The position numbers and the translations under genes were made by a program. The notes under the pieces were generated by a model. It was given only the letters and a program-made list of their open reading frames with translations, was not told where the DNA came from and searched no databases. From contig NC_135263.1 of the NCBI RefSeq assembly GCF_964204865.1, positions 15,173,426 to 15,237,425 of the forward strand: DNA of 64,000 nt, read 5' to 3'. Origin of the DNA: Styela clava (lineage: Eukaryota; Chordata; Ascidiacea; Stolidobranchia; Styelidae). How positions within the stretch are numbered: position 1 is the first letter of the stretch; every line of letters starts with the position of its first letter. Shown piece after piece: positions 1 through 11,200 of this stretch.

Positions 1-101
1 AAATGTTCTTCTTTGTAACTTGTAACTGATTCTTAAAATTATTTATCGATTTTATAGAAGAATTGATAAAGACTGTTAAAAAATAAGTAGATATAACTAA
101 C

Positions 102-189
102 CTGCATATGATCTAACAAACTTTGTCATTTCCTTGATACAAACATCAAATACTTTTTTCTTCTGAAGTTCAGATATGGTCTCAGCGAC
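102..189 (-). CDS. EXOC3: EXOC3 coding exon 11 (last in window)
   Basis: 88 bp, phase 0 in and 1 out, acceptor TTTTCTAG, donor GTTAGT. Encodes VAETISELQKKKVFDVCIKE, matching the vertebrate QISEDLKTKVLVLCL region. The gene continues beyond position 1. Confidence 0.88.
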
Positions 190-3100
190 CTAGAAAATGT
201 TGCATAGGCTACTTATTATCACAAATTACAATGAATGATAAATATTTAGATACTCCATGTCAACCACTATACTTGAAAATGGCTGCTAAAAAGTATACTG
301 TATTCCTAATTTCACTTGTTTGGTAAATTATGAATTTTGAGTTCTTATTTTAGCAAAACAAGAGCCCCAGAAAATGATCAGTGTTATGTTTAAAGTCCTC
401 AAATCTGGAACTGCAAATTAAATCAAGTCATAGGTTATAAAAGCTCGAGCTAGTCATCGAGTTAACGACGGTCTCACAAGTCGTTAGTGATGAGTCCCAG
501 TCATTCAAGTCTTTGATAAATTGTGAATCAAGATCAACCCAATCAAGTCAAGAGAATGATTAAAGCACCCCAACACTAAAAATTACATCACAGCAAGATG
601 CATTTTGAAGCAGTTATTCCTTTATTAAATTAATGTAGCAGGATATTTCAAATGTCAGCATCGCCCATGGATTGAATATTGTGCAAACCAAGAAAATCAT
701 TATCCGCTAAAAAAGTTGTCTTGTCGGTATCAGATATTTCGATTCTGAGTCCTCCCTTTTGAAAATCCTGCCTGCGCCCCTGATTGTAACCCGCAATCCC
801 GACAATTTCAAGTAACGAATTCGACGCACTGTTTAACCGCTGGGTAAATTCCGCTTATTTCCCAACTCATAGATATACGACCATGCAAATGTTTTCTTCT
901 TGTAGTGAGTGCGTTCAGTTAATAATTACGACTAAACGTAATTTCAAATTTGCCGACGTAACTGTGAATAAATTCCGTAATCACATAAACCCGTGAATTA
1001 CGTGCAAGTCTCATAGATATACTAGCTTTGTATCGTTGAAAACCCGGCAAAGAATTCCTGTCAGGCTTAAGAGAGTTAGATGATTGAATGAAAAAAGTCA
1101 GCACCTGCATTGTTTGTTTTATCATCTGGAATAAAATAACAGGAAGAGATGTTTTATAATATCCATCGGCATCTGTTTCTGGTTCTTCTTCTTTTCTCCA
1201 ATCTTTTGAATCTTGTTCGAGCGATTTTTGGGTCCATTCCGACATATTTCGTTGTGTAGTAACGAAGTAACTAGATAAAAACGCAAGAATTTTGTTTAAA
1301 AAATGAATTTTTAATAAACCAATTATTTGTTTCAGATGCACGGACTTGATAATGAATGAAATTGTATCATGTCAATCACTTTATGGCAGCAAGGAGTCGA
1401 GCAATATTCTCACATATATCCTACTTATCACTCACAGGATTCAATCCTGCAAACATGTACAGCATAGTCAGAGATATGATGGCAAGTGTGGTTCATAACA
1501 ATTGCAATGACATTGTAATATCTAAACACAAATAGAAAATCCTCGCAGTTTTCTTGCTCAACTTCTATTCTAATAAAAAAACTTTTGTAATCATTTTTAT
1601 TAATTGCAAGTAGACCATATAGAAAGGCAGTGTCCTGTGTTCGTATTGGTAATAACACCATTGTCCACTTGTTTAACCATTACTTTACAAAGGATACGCC
1701 CCCCAGATTTTACCTAAATGTACAGCTCATCAAAGTGAATTTAAAAAAAATCTCCAAATGCACCTAATTCATGTTAAAAGGCAAAAAGAATAGATTAAGC
1801 AGTGTGGTATCCATTAGATTAGGTACAAAATGAAACATACTCCATCATCAACTGGTCGCTGACTTCATCATCAAGTAACTGAGGTAGACTATTGACATCC
1901 ACCTCTGGTTGAAGATCAGGATGTCCTAGTAATTCTCGTCCTATAATCAAAAGTACAGAATCTTGTAATTATTATTATTATTGAATGGATAATTTTGACA
2001 ATATCGCTAAAAGGTTAGAAATTTATCAGAAAAACTGTCAATGCATTAGGAAAACTTAATTCCGAAAAGTGAAATCCTACAGGCCACAAAAAACTTGATG
2101 GAAGTGATTTCATTGCAATATGAATATTAATGAATCTTGAGCAATCAAAACTAAATATCTAAATTTTGAATAATTAATTCAAATAATTAACACAATATTA
2201 TACTAATTTATACTGAACTGATGATTTTTTCACAAAAGGTTATTAGTACTGGACTGGACATGTAATATATATTTACAATAAATGACTGGTACAAACCTGT
2301 ATATCCATTCAACCAAGTTAGTAACGATATTATTTCATTTCCTTGTAATCCTTCTTTTATTAATTTGTTGAGCTGAAAAAACAAACAAATTCATATAATA
2401 AAAGTAAAATTGCTGTAATTAGACTTGGATTAAAACATTAATAAAAGAACATTATATACAGCCAATTGACTACTGTAATTCACTGCGCTCAAGCAGCATT
2501 TTATCTAAAAATTGAAAAGAGCACTTACATGATTAGCGAGGGCGAGGTGATACCAATGCACATATCGTTCCATAATATCAAATGAAGGAGGAAAACATGG
2601 ACTGCACAATGTTTTTACGATTCTCAAGTCATTCAGAACATACTTTCGTAATATTTCCAAATGTCGAACCAACCACATTTTGTCAGTGTCTCGTGTGTCA
2701 TAAACATCACTTTCAATCCTTCATAAAAGAACGAAGTAAGACATGAACAAGAGTAAAACATGATAAAGCAACCGCAAGATAGGTTGGGTACCCAAGTTAC
2801 GAACCAAGTTACAATTAACTAGTCGATAATAAACTAACCTGTCGTCAACAGCTGTTTTTAGAGTTTCCATTGCTCTATCTCTCCATTGTTTTGGACGATC
2901 CGGAGGAATAAAACCGGAAAATCTTTCTTGTTCTTGCATCTTTACATCAGCTCTAATAATTAATGAAGAAATCATAAAAAAATACTGAAAATCTGGCTAC
3001 CTAAAATGATGCCTGTATCAAAATTATAACTAGGGATGCTTGAAAAATTCAAATCTGATCTAATCAAAATGGCATATACTGTATTTGATACACAGAATTC

Positions 3101-6100
3101 TAAATTTTAGAAATAATTTTATTTAGAAAATTCGGCATTTCAAGCATTTGATGTCTGATGGCCAGGCAAGTATAGACTGCGCTCATCTCCAAATAATGAA
3201 AAATCATAATAACATATGAACAAAAAAATAATATTTAAGACTTTTAAGAAGTTTTTTTTATGCATATGTTATGTTACACAATACACACTCATTATGCTCA
3301 AAATGCTGTTGGTGCATTTGAGAGCAGTGTCTCAACAACTTGAAACAATCTAGAACCTAAACGAAATGAAAACTTATCGAAAAAGAAATGAGTAAGCACA
3401 GCGTATGGCCTTGATTACATCACATCTGGGCGCTCCACAAGTATTGTGCACCAAGATGGCACACAACCTGATAACTTCAACCTGGTACACATACTATGTT
3501 CTGATGGTGCACAAACTTCGGGAGCACTCACATCTAATACATTATCATGCTTAATAAATCATATTGTACCATTAAAAATATATTAAACAGTTCAAGCTAT
3601 AAATTTCAATAATACGTGCCTGTGTTCTCTTTCTATAATTCTGAGAACAGTAACAATGTCTCCTGTATCTTTTTTCACAATAGTCATTGCATTTTGAAGA
3701 ATTTTCCACAATGTATTTCCTAATTCATTCTAAACACAGAATATTTATTTAATTTAAATATGGAAGTACCTTAAAATTTCATGAAACGTTCATAAAAAGT
3801 AAAAAATCATAAAAGAGAAATGAATTATAAATTATAAACAATTCAAAGAATTGCAATAATATTAAAAATGAACTTTCGAAAAAAAAATTTTGAGGGGGCG
3901 TGAATCTAAATTTGCCTGCCTAAAATGATTGAAAACCACTGTTCTAGAGAGCCATTGTACTCTAATATCCGATACATGACATTTTACAATTTCTCTCTGC
4001 AATATGAAAATGAAGAATAGGTAAAAAGATTACAGATAATGTCTCAGCTTCCGCAAAAAATCTCTGAAGTTGTTTCATATCTGCCGTACTCCTGTTTTCC
4101 AGCTTGTGTTGTTCATATAACAAATCATCACGAGATGTTTCCAGATCAGTGAGAGATTTATGGGCCTGGAAAAATAAATCAAATTTATACAAATGGAACA
4201 GCAGCATGAAACGAAACAAGTAAAAAAATACAAAATATTTTGACTTCCGATTAAGCAAATATAAAATTCAATTTTTCTTCCGCTATGAGGCTAGGCTATA
4301 TAGGGATTTATCGAAGAACACTGACAACAACAGTAAAACAAAGGCAGCTTTTCACAGAGTTAACTTTTTTGACCAGCTGTCATTATCAATTAGGGGCAAT
4401 CTTTTGAGCTTATTTCAAGGCCGTACCTGTATTTAGTTGTGATTTCCACCTTATGTTCGTTTTTAGGTTTGGCTGTTAGGAACAAATTATGAGTAGTATA
4501 GGCTACTTTAAAAGAAATATAGCTAATAGTACACTGGGAATGGTCGATTCGTATTAATTTCTAACAACTATGCTTTCAATGCATAAACAAACATACTTCC
4601 AATAAATCTCCATTTTTGATCATCACTCTGGCTTTTTCAACTTCTTCAGGAACAGCAAAGATATGTTTTAAATTTTCCATTGCAGCAGCAAGTTGACGAT
4701 GTTGTGCACTGACATCTTTAATATCTCTGAAGTTAGAAAAATCAATTACAGCCAGGAACTGAATGAAAATTGCAATTATCGTATATCCTCGCATATAGAT
4801 GAGTTCAAAACTCAAATAAAAAAGTTACCAAACAAAGGGGTCAGCTTATACACACATAACTCCGATCGCACTAAAAATTCGGCTTATACACACATAGTTC
4901 TGACTGCACTCAAACGAAATGACATTATGTTAACTTAATTCTCACGATGAGAGCGTACGATTTGTAGGGTGGGCTTATATGCGAATTTTTATAAAATCAC
5001 CGTTTTAGGGTCATTTTTAGGGTGTCGGGTTATCGCCACTGAGTGAGAAGCTATTATTTTGCGAAGGAACCAGAATCCCAATTCATTATATTGACCAGTT
5101 TGTGGACGTGAGTTTAATAAAACCAGAAATGTGTAACCGGTGATACAAACACAATTATAAGTCTAACCTTTGAACCCCAAGGCCATCGCAACAAATAAAA
5201 TAATTATAGGAAGTTCGCATATAAAAATTAAGTGAAGAGCACACCATACAAAATAGAATTTTCAGTATCAAGATAGGTAGCGTGGTAATAACAAAGTACT
5301 TATAGAACTGATATATACAGATAAATTAGAATGAAAAAAGTCAGCGAAAGTATGTAGGGTTCAAGGTGGTCATGGTAGTCGCCCTTCCTGGCATTCTAAT
5401 GTAAAGTTGAAAGTCTACCAGTGACCTAGCTCCTCAGCTACATTTACAAATAACAGTGATAATAGCTACTCAAAAAATACATGAATATATTTGTGAAAAT
5501 GTGGGAAAATAGAATGAAAATGAACAGTAAAATACAACTAATTGGTATTGCAAACACACAGCATCTGCTCAATTCATAGTGGATAGGATTTACATAATTA
5601 TCCTAGGGGAGAAGAAATCCGATATAACGGATTAATCATATGGAGAACCACGACCTCTCGTCCGGTTAGCAGTCCATGTCCGGTATGGGATTAGTTTGCC
5701 AGTTATTTGTTTTCAGATGCATGGACTTGATTGTGGAGAAAGCCGTAACCGACCAGTAGTTACATGAACCACCCTACGACGGCGAGAAGTCCAGCAATCC
5801 TCTCGCACATTATTAACCTCGCATGGGATTCGAACCCATGCAGGGTAATCAGAGATGTGGTTGCGAGCGTATTCCTAGCGTTTAGCGTGATGCGCCACAC
5901 CGCCGAGGTAAACTCATATAAACAATTGAAATCAAACAAACCTCATTTTATCGCTTAATGTTCCACAAGACAAATACATTTCATCAACTTCAGTCATTTT
6001 CTTTTTCACATTTTTAACTTCCTCTAATGCTTCTGTTAATTGTGAAAGTCCTGCTTTCACTCCATCTAATTGGGATTGGACAGCTGCTTTTAATCTTGCC

Positions 6101-6585
6101 TCAAACGATGCCTAAAAATTGAGATTACTACAATTTCAGTTTTTATTCAATTTCAACAATTTTATTTTGGTCACTCTGAAAGAAACAAAACAACAACAAA
6201 CGAACAAACAAAATGCAGAGGACCTGGAGAACGGACACAGACATAACTTAATAAAAAAGTTAAAAACGTACAAGTATGTGCTCGTCCACAGTCCAAAAAC
6301 AGTCAAAAGAACACAATAACATAAAGACACTATGTAAAATCGGGCAATACCTTTTAAATCAATTTTAAAATGTGAGACACTGATCAAAAGAAGACCAAAA
6401 TGCATATATATATATAAATTAGTAAGAGGAAAGTTTTATTTTTCAACCTTTTTTCTTGCAGTTCTTCGTCTGTATTGATCAACTTTATCCAACTGGTCAG
6501 GTCGAAGAAGCATGCTGGCAACTTGCTGGATTGCCTTAGCTTGTGCTTCAGATTCAGCCGCCTCGGCAGTGTCACTAATCTCCAT
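102..6585 (-). CDS. EXOC3: Exocyst complex component 3 (Sec6), 5' part of the gene, spliced
   Basis: Sec6 is a core subunit of the octameric exocyst, which tethers secretory vesicles to the plasma membrane before SNARE fusion. Eleven exons on the minus strand reproduce the N-terminal ~370 residues in order: 6448-6585, 5942-6111, 4597-4726, 4034-4165, 3620-3729, 2839-2952, 2529-2718, 2297-2372, 1837-1940, 1105-1270 and 102-189. Recognisable blocks are LLRPDQLDKVDQYRRR, EARLKAAVQSQLDGVKAGL, HRQLAAAMENLKHIFAVPE, DKMWLVRHLEILRKYVLNDL and DGYYKTSLPVILFQM, all close to vertebrate EXOC3. The N-terminal part is helical/coiled coil, as in the family. The start codon at 6585-6583 precedes the conserved N-terminus. 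The remaining C-terminal half lies beyond position 1. The introns hold a SINE and transposon scraps. One junction (exon 9 to 10) does not close in frame with the splice sites I can see. Identification is very secure; exact exon ends are inferred. Confidence 0.95.
1105..1270 (-). CDS. EXOC3: EXOC3 coding exon 10
   Basis: The homologous frame reads MSEWTQKSLEQDSKDWRKEE and then DADGYYKTSLPVILFQM, ending at CAG before GTGCTG. The acceptor TATCTAG at 1271-1272 leaves one base before the homologous frame, so its junction with exon 9 needs a microexon, an unseen site, or an indel. Confidence 0.85.
1325..1500 (-). repeat. Diverged copy of the tRNA-derived SINE
   Basis: Shares the stretch starting CAGATGCANGGACTTGAT and the downstream blocks GATTC-AA-CCNTGCA and CAGAGATNTG with the better-preserved SINE at 5700-5915, same orientation. 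Lies in an EXOC3 intron. The tRNA-like internal promoter is too eroded to be functional. Confidence 0.6.
1837..1940 (-). CDS. EXOC3: EXOC3 coding exon 9
   Basis: 104 bp, phase 1 in. Encodes ELLGHPDLQPEVDVNSLPQL, matching the family's PEVDVGTLEPLL. The visible donor (GTTTCA after TAT, phase 0) does not match the frame of the next exon. Confidence 0.85.
2297..2372 (-). CDS. EXOC3: EXOC3 coding exon 8
   Basis: 76 bp, phase 0 in and 1 out, acceptor TTTTTTCAG. Encodes EGLQGNEIISLLTWLNGYT, matching the vertebrate NEIVSLLTWVLNTY block. Confidence 0.9.
2529..2718 (-). CDS. EXOC3: EXOC3 coding exon 7
   Basis: 190 bp, phase 2 in and 0 out, strong donor GTAAGT. Encodes TRDTDKMWLVRHLEILRKYV and then the FPPSFDIMERYVHWYH region. 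Confidence 0.92.
2839..2952 (-). CDS. EXOC3: EXOC3 coding exon 6
   Basis: 114 bp, phase 2 in and out, donor GTTAGT. Encodes the FSGFIPPDRPKQWRDRAMET block, equivalent to the vertebrate GFVPPGRPKNW segment. Confidence 0.9.
3415..3545. repeat. Dispersed repeat with GTGCACCAAGATGGC motif
   Basis: Contains GTGCACCAAGATGGC and GGTACACATACTATGTTCTG. Closely related blocks recur at 16490-16575 and 19375-19460 with CCTGGTACAC or its complement at a similar spacing. No coding capacity seen. It sits in the EXOC3 intron between exons 5 and 6. Confidence 0.5.
3620..3729 (-). CDS. EXOC3: EXOC3 coding exon 5 (apparent GC donor)
   Basis: 110 bp ending in RIIEREH plus a split codon. Reading frame and homology to the next exon require phase 2 out, which places the exon end at 3620 followed by GCACGT, so the intron appears to be of GC-AG type. 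The alternative GT six bases further on gives an immediate stop in the next exon. Confidence 0.85.
4034..4165 (-). CDS. EXOC3: EXOC3 coding exon 4
   Basis: 132 bp, phase 0 at both ends, acceptor TTTTTCCAG, donor GTAATC. Encodes AHKSLTDLETSRDDLLYEQH, the family's AHRKLMDLE region. Confidence 0.92.
4597..4726 (-). CDS. EXOC3: EXOC3 coding exon 3
   Basis: 130 bp, phase 2 in and phase 0 out, donor GTATGT. It carries DIKDVSAQHRQLAAAMENL and the FAVPEEVEKAR block of Sec6. Confidence 0.92.
4765..5050. mobile_element. Probable MITE / DNA transposon remnant in EXOC3 intron
   Basis: Left side has TCGTATATCCTCGCATATAG and the interior has two GCTTATACACACATA blocks; right side has GGGCTTATATGCG and GGGTGTCGGGTTAT. 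These resemble the short terminal repeats of non-autonomous DNA elements that end in CGTATATACTCGCGTATA. Borders and target duplication are not clear. Confidence 0.4.
5700..5915 (-). repeat. tRNA-derived SINE
   Basis: On the minus strand the head (about 5915-5818) has tRNA features: an ACCTCG/CGAGGT acceptor-like pairing, an A-box-like TGGCGCATCACGC and a perfect B box GGTTCGAATCC inside a GCATGGG/CCCATGC T-arm. The tail continues about 100 bp with CAAGTCCATGCATCTG. A diverged copy at 1325-1500 shows that it is a mobile repeat rather than a single tRNA gene. RNA polymerase III promoter function is inferred from the boxes. Confidence 0.7.
5942..6111 (-). CDS. EXOC3: EXOC3 coding exon 2
   Basis: 170 bp, acceptor TTTTAG, donor phase 2 (AG then GTTTGT). 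It encodes the QSQLDGVKAGLSQLTEALEE helix followed by a divergent EVDEMYLSC stretch. Confidence 0.9.
6448..6585 (-). CDS. EXOC3: EXOC3 coding exon 1
   Basis: Forty-six codons from the ATG at 6585 to a GT donor following AAG. The exon ends in ARKK, phase 0, and the next exon opens with ASFEARLKAA, matching the vertebrate junction. The acidic, Ala/Glu-rich start leads straight into the conserved RPDQLDKV block, which fixes this ATG as the start. Confidence 0.9.
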
Positions 6586-7587
6586 TTTTTACAGTGTCCT
6601 GGTGCAGTGGTGTCAGAGTGTGTGTTGCCTAACTGCCTAAGAAGCAGTTTGTGGCTCACAATCAATAAATATATGTCAATACTACAGATACTTTCATAGA
6701 AAAAAGATATTAGCGTATATTTATCATCTAAAAATATGAACAGGTTTTCTTGAAAACCAAAGCAACAAGCTTTGGTAATTCTGATCATGTTTGTCTATGT
6801 CCACTTCCTGATTTCATGCTTTCACAAAGGGTTTAAGCAACTTTTTTAATGGTTGGATTGTTCAATAAGTAAATAAAATAATTATTAATAAAGACACACT
6901 GAGTATTGTGTACAAAAAGTGAACAAACATATACATTCAGACATTAGTAACATCAGGATAATTCCGTAATCGATTTAGTACTGTAGTAATACAAATTACG
7001 TAAGAATACAATTATTTAGCATGAAAAAATAATTATCCATAATCAGTCACAAGTTATTACATATCACTTTATCATGGCAAGTTCTTTTATAGCCTACAAC
7101 TAAATTCCTTTCTCACTTTTTCTATATTTCTTCTTGTTACAACTGATTTCCTAATTTTCATAATAACATTTATACTTGGGTTATGATTTTTAAACGTTAC
7201 AGAATTTCGTTCCAACCAAATTTTGCTGTTATCTGACTTAATTTTGTAATTCGATTTGTTGTTGTGATGTTTTCCCATGATTGTGTAATTTAGAGATAAC
7301 TAAATAATATAAATAGAGATAACTTTTTTATCAGATTGCTTCAATTTGCTGCTATACCAGTAATACAGCATTGAGTGTCGCTGACTGTATGACTCACTGA
7401 GTCTGTGAGTCTTTCGTGATACAGGGTACCATGTTAACTGCTGTGAATTAATGTTACCCCCTTTTTTAGTTTACTATGTTTTTCTTTTGCTTTATATTGA
7501 TCAGTGCATGACGAAAAATAAATAGGCCTATCTGAATCTGAATCACTACAGTCTCAAAAATTTTGCAATGCCAGAATGGTGAAGTAC
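6586..7587. other. EXOC3 upstream region, no feature recognised
   Basis: AT-rich sequence 5' of the EXOC3 start. It should hold the promoter and 5' untranslated region, but I see no convincing TATA box, CpG cluster or other gene. The open frames are short and without homology. Confidence 0.4.
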
Positions 7588-7975
7588 GAACCTTTCCCCG
7601 AGCATCGACTTCCTTATTAATTTTGAGACATTGGTTAATCAGCAAGATGCAAATGTGACGTAACAATGCTCCTTTTTCGCTTCCACTCAGACACTTTTCT
7701 CACTCAGACAAATTTTCAAGCGTGGCCGTGAACATTACCTCGTTTTCGCGTTTTTGAACTTTAATCGTTAGTTTTCTGTTGTGTTTCGGAAACTTGAATA
7801 TAAATCTCATAATTCAATGATCCCCCTTTTCCTTTTTTTTTTAATTAAATTGCAGTAATAAAAAATTAGTGTAAAAATAGCTGCGATAGACTAGGCTAAA
7901 ATTCTTTACCGGTGTTTTAAAAAAACAGATTGTTGTATGCGATAAATCATGATGATGGTTTGAAACACCGCTGTG
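7588..7975 (-). repeat. Dispersed repeat family A, copy 1
   Basis: Reverse-complement relative of 26885-27295, 44820-45235 and 49440-49930. Shared landmarks: AAGTCGATGCT, GTGAGAAAAG, TCTGAGCG, CGAAACACAAC and GGTAAAGAATTTTAGCC. The copy at 26885 lies inside a hAT-type element, so this is probably transposon-internal sequence. Non-coding. Confidence 0.6.
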
Positions 7976-8224
7976 AAGCTAGTAGAATTTGACCTTTGTG
8001 TGCGGCGAGGCGAAAAGGTGAAAATTCTTGGCAGAATTGTAGGCGTGTCATTATTTACAACTGAAAAAATGAAGACAGGTAAAATTAACATAACAAAAAA
8101 GAAAAGATATTTATTAAATAAAACTAAAATTACCATTTACAAAGCAAAAGCATTAATTGCTTGGTAAAATAAGCATAATAAATAGTTAGCAACTAATTTT
8201 TTATAAATATCCCGTGTTGATTAT

Positions 8225-11200
8225 GCCTTTATTCATTAAAATTACGTGAAGCGAAAACGGGTTAAATTTTGCAATTTTCAAATGTTAATAGAAATATGTT
8301 CCGCTCAAGAGGCACGCGATTTTATAATTTCATATCAAAGTAGAATATATTAAGTTTATCACACACATTGAACCTAAAACTACTCGAACTTAGAAAAGGG
8401 AGTACTCCCCTGTTGAAGATACCCCTTTTCATCAAAATTACGTAAAGCGAAAAAGGGTTAAATTTTGCAATTTTCAAATGTTAATAGAAATATGTTCCGC
8501 TCAAGAGGCACGCGATTTTATAATTTCATATCAAAGTAGAATATATTAAGTTTATCACACACATTGAACCTAAAACTACTCGAACTTAGAAAAGGGAGTA
8601 CTCCCCTGTTGAAGATACCCCTTTTCATCAAAATTACGTAAAGCGAAAAAGGGTTAAATTTTGCAATTTTCAAATGTTAATAGAAATATGTTCCGCTCAA
8701 GAGGCACGCGATTTTATAATTTCATATCAAAGTAGAATATATTAAGTTTATCACACACATTGAACCTAAAACTACTCAAACTTAGAAAAGGGAGTACTCC
8801 CCTGTTGAAGATACCCCTTTTCATCAAAATTACGTAAAGCGAAAAAGGGTTAAATTTTGCAATTTTCAAATGTTAATAGAAATATGTTCCGCTCAAGAGG
8901 CACGCGATTTTATAATTTCATATCAAAGTAGAATATATTAAGTTTATCACACACATTGAACCTAAAACTACTCGAACTTAGAAAAGGGAGTACTCCCCTG
9001 TTGAAGATACCCCTTTTCATCAAAATTACGTAAAGCGAAAAAGGGTTAAATTTTGCAATTTTCAAATGTTAATAGAAATATGTTCCGCTCAAGAGGCACG
9101 CGATTTTATAATTTTATATCAAAGTAGAATATATTAAGTTTATCACACACATTGAACCTAAAACTACTCGAACTTAGAAAAGGGAGTACTCCCCTGTTGA
9201 AGATACCCCTTTTCATCAAAATTACGTAAAGCGAAAAAGGGTTAAATTTTGCAATTTTCAAATGTTAATAGAAATATGTTCCGCTCAAGAGGCACGCGAT
9301 TTTATAATTTCATATCAAAGTAGAATATATTAAGTTTATCACACACATTGAACCTAAAACTACTCAAACTTAGAAAAGAGAGTACTCCCCTGTTAAAGAT
9401 ACCCCTTTTCATCAAAATTACGTGAAGCGAAAAAGGGTTAAATTTTGCAATTTTCAAATGTTAATAGAAATATGTTCCGCTCAAGAGGCACGCGATTTTA
9501 TAATTTCATATCAAAGTAGAATATATTAAGTTTATCACACACATTGAACCTAAAACTACTCGAACTTAGAAAAGGGAGTACTCCCCTGTTGAAGATACCC
9601 CTTTTCATCAAAATTACGTAAAGCGAAAAAGGGTTAAATTTTGCAATTTTCAAATGTTAATAGAAATATGTTCCGCTCAAGAGGCACGCGATTTTATAAT
9701 TTCATATCAAAGTAGAATATATTAAGTTTATCACACACATTGAACCTAAAACTACTCGAACTTAGAAAAGGGAGTACTCCCCTGTTGAAGATACCCCTTT
9801 TCATCAAAATTACGTAAAGCGAAAAAGGGTTAAATTTTGCAATTTTCAAATGTTAATAGAAATATGTTCCGCTCAAGAGGCACGCGATTTTATAATTTCA
9901 TATCAAAGTAGAATATATTAAGTTTATCACACACATTGAACCTAAAACTACTCGAACTTAGAAAAGGGAGTACTCCCCTGTTGAAGATACCCCTTTTCAT
10001 CAAAATTACGTAAAGCGAAAAAGGGTTAAATTTTGCAATTTTCAAATGTTAATAGAAATATGTTCCGCTCAAGAGGCACGCGATTTTATAATTTTATATC
10101 AAAGTAGAATATATTAAGTTTATCACACACATTGAACCTAAAACTACTCGAACTTAGAAAAGGGAGTACTCCCCTGTTGAAGATACCCCTTTTCATCAAA
10201 ATTACGTAAAGCGAAAAAGGGTTAAATTTTGCAATTTTCAAATGTTAATAGAAATATGTTCCGCTCAAGAAGCACGCGATTTTATAATTTCATATCAAAG
10301 TAGAATATATTAAGTTTATCACACACATTGAACCTAAAACTACTCGAACTTAGAAAAAGGAGTACTCCCCTGTTGAAGATACCCCTTTTCATCAAAATTA
10401 CGTAAAGCGAAAAAGGGTTAAATTTTGCAATTTTCAAATGTTAATAGAAATATGTTCCGCTCAAGAGGCACGCGATTTTATAATTTCATATCAAAGTAGA
10501 ATATATTAAGTTTATCACACACATTGAACCTAAAACTACTCAAACTTAGAAAAGGGAGTACTCCCCTGTTGAAGATACCCCTTTTCATCAAAATTACGTA
10601 AAGCGAAAAAGGGTTAAATTTTGCAATTTTCAAATGTTAATAGAAATATGTTCCGCTCAAGAGGCACGCGATTTTATAATTTCATATCAAAGTAGAATAT
10701 ATTAAGTTTATCACACACATTGAACCTAAAACTACTCGAACTTAGAAAAGGGAGTACTCCCCTGTTGAAGATACCCCTTTTCATCAAAATTACGTAAAGC
10801 GAAAAAGGGTTAAATTTTGCAATTTTCAAATGTTAATAGAAATATGTTCCGCTCAAGAGGCACGCGATTTTATAATTTTATATCAAAGTAGAATATATTA
10901 AGTTTATCACACACATTGAACCTAAAACTACTCGAACTTAGAAAAGGGAGTACTCCCCTGTTGAAGATACCCCTTTTCATCAAAATTACGTAAAGCGAAA
11001 AAGGGTTAAATTTTGCAATTTTCAAATGTTAATAGAAATATGTTCCGCTCAAGAAGCACGCGATTTTATAATTTCATATCAAAGTAGAATATATTAAGTT
11101 CATCACACACATTGAACCTAAAACTACTCGAACTTAGAAAAGGGAGTACTCCCCTGTTGAAGATACCCCTTTTCATCAAAATTACGTAAAGCGAAAAAGG

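Noticed and set aside
5818..5915. Functional tRNA gene
   Set aside because: The anticodon region does not fold cleanly and the sequence continues into a repeated tail with a second genomic copy, so SINE is the better reading.
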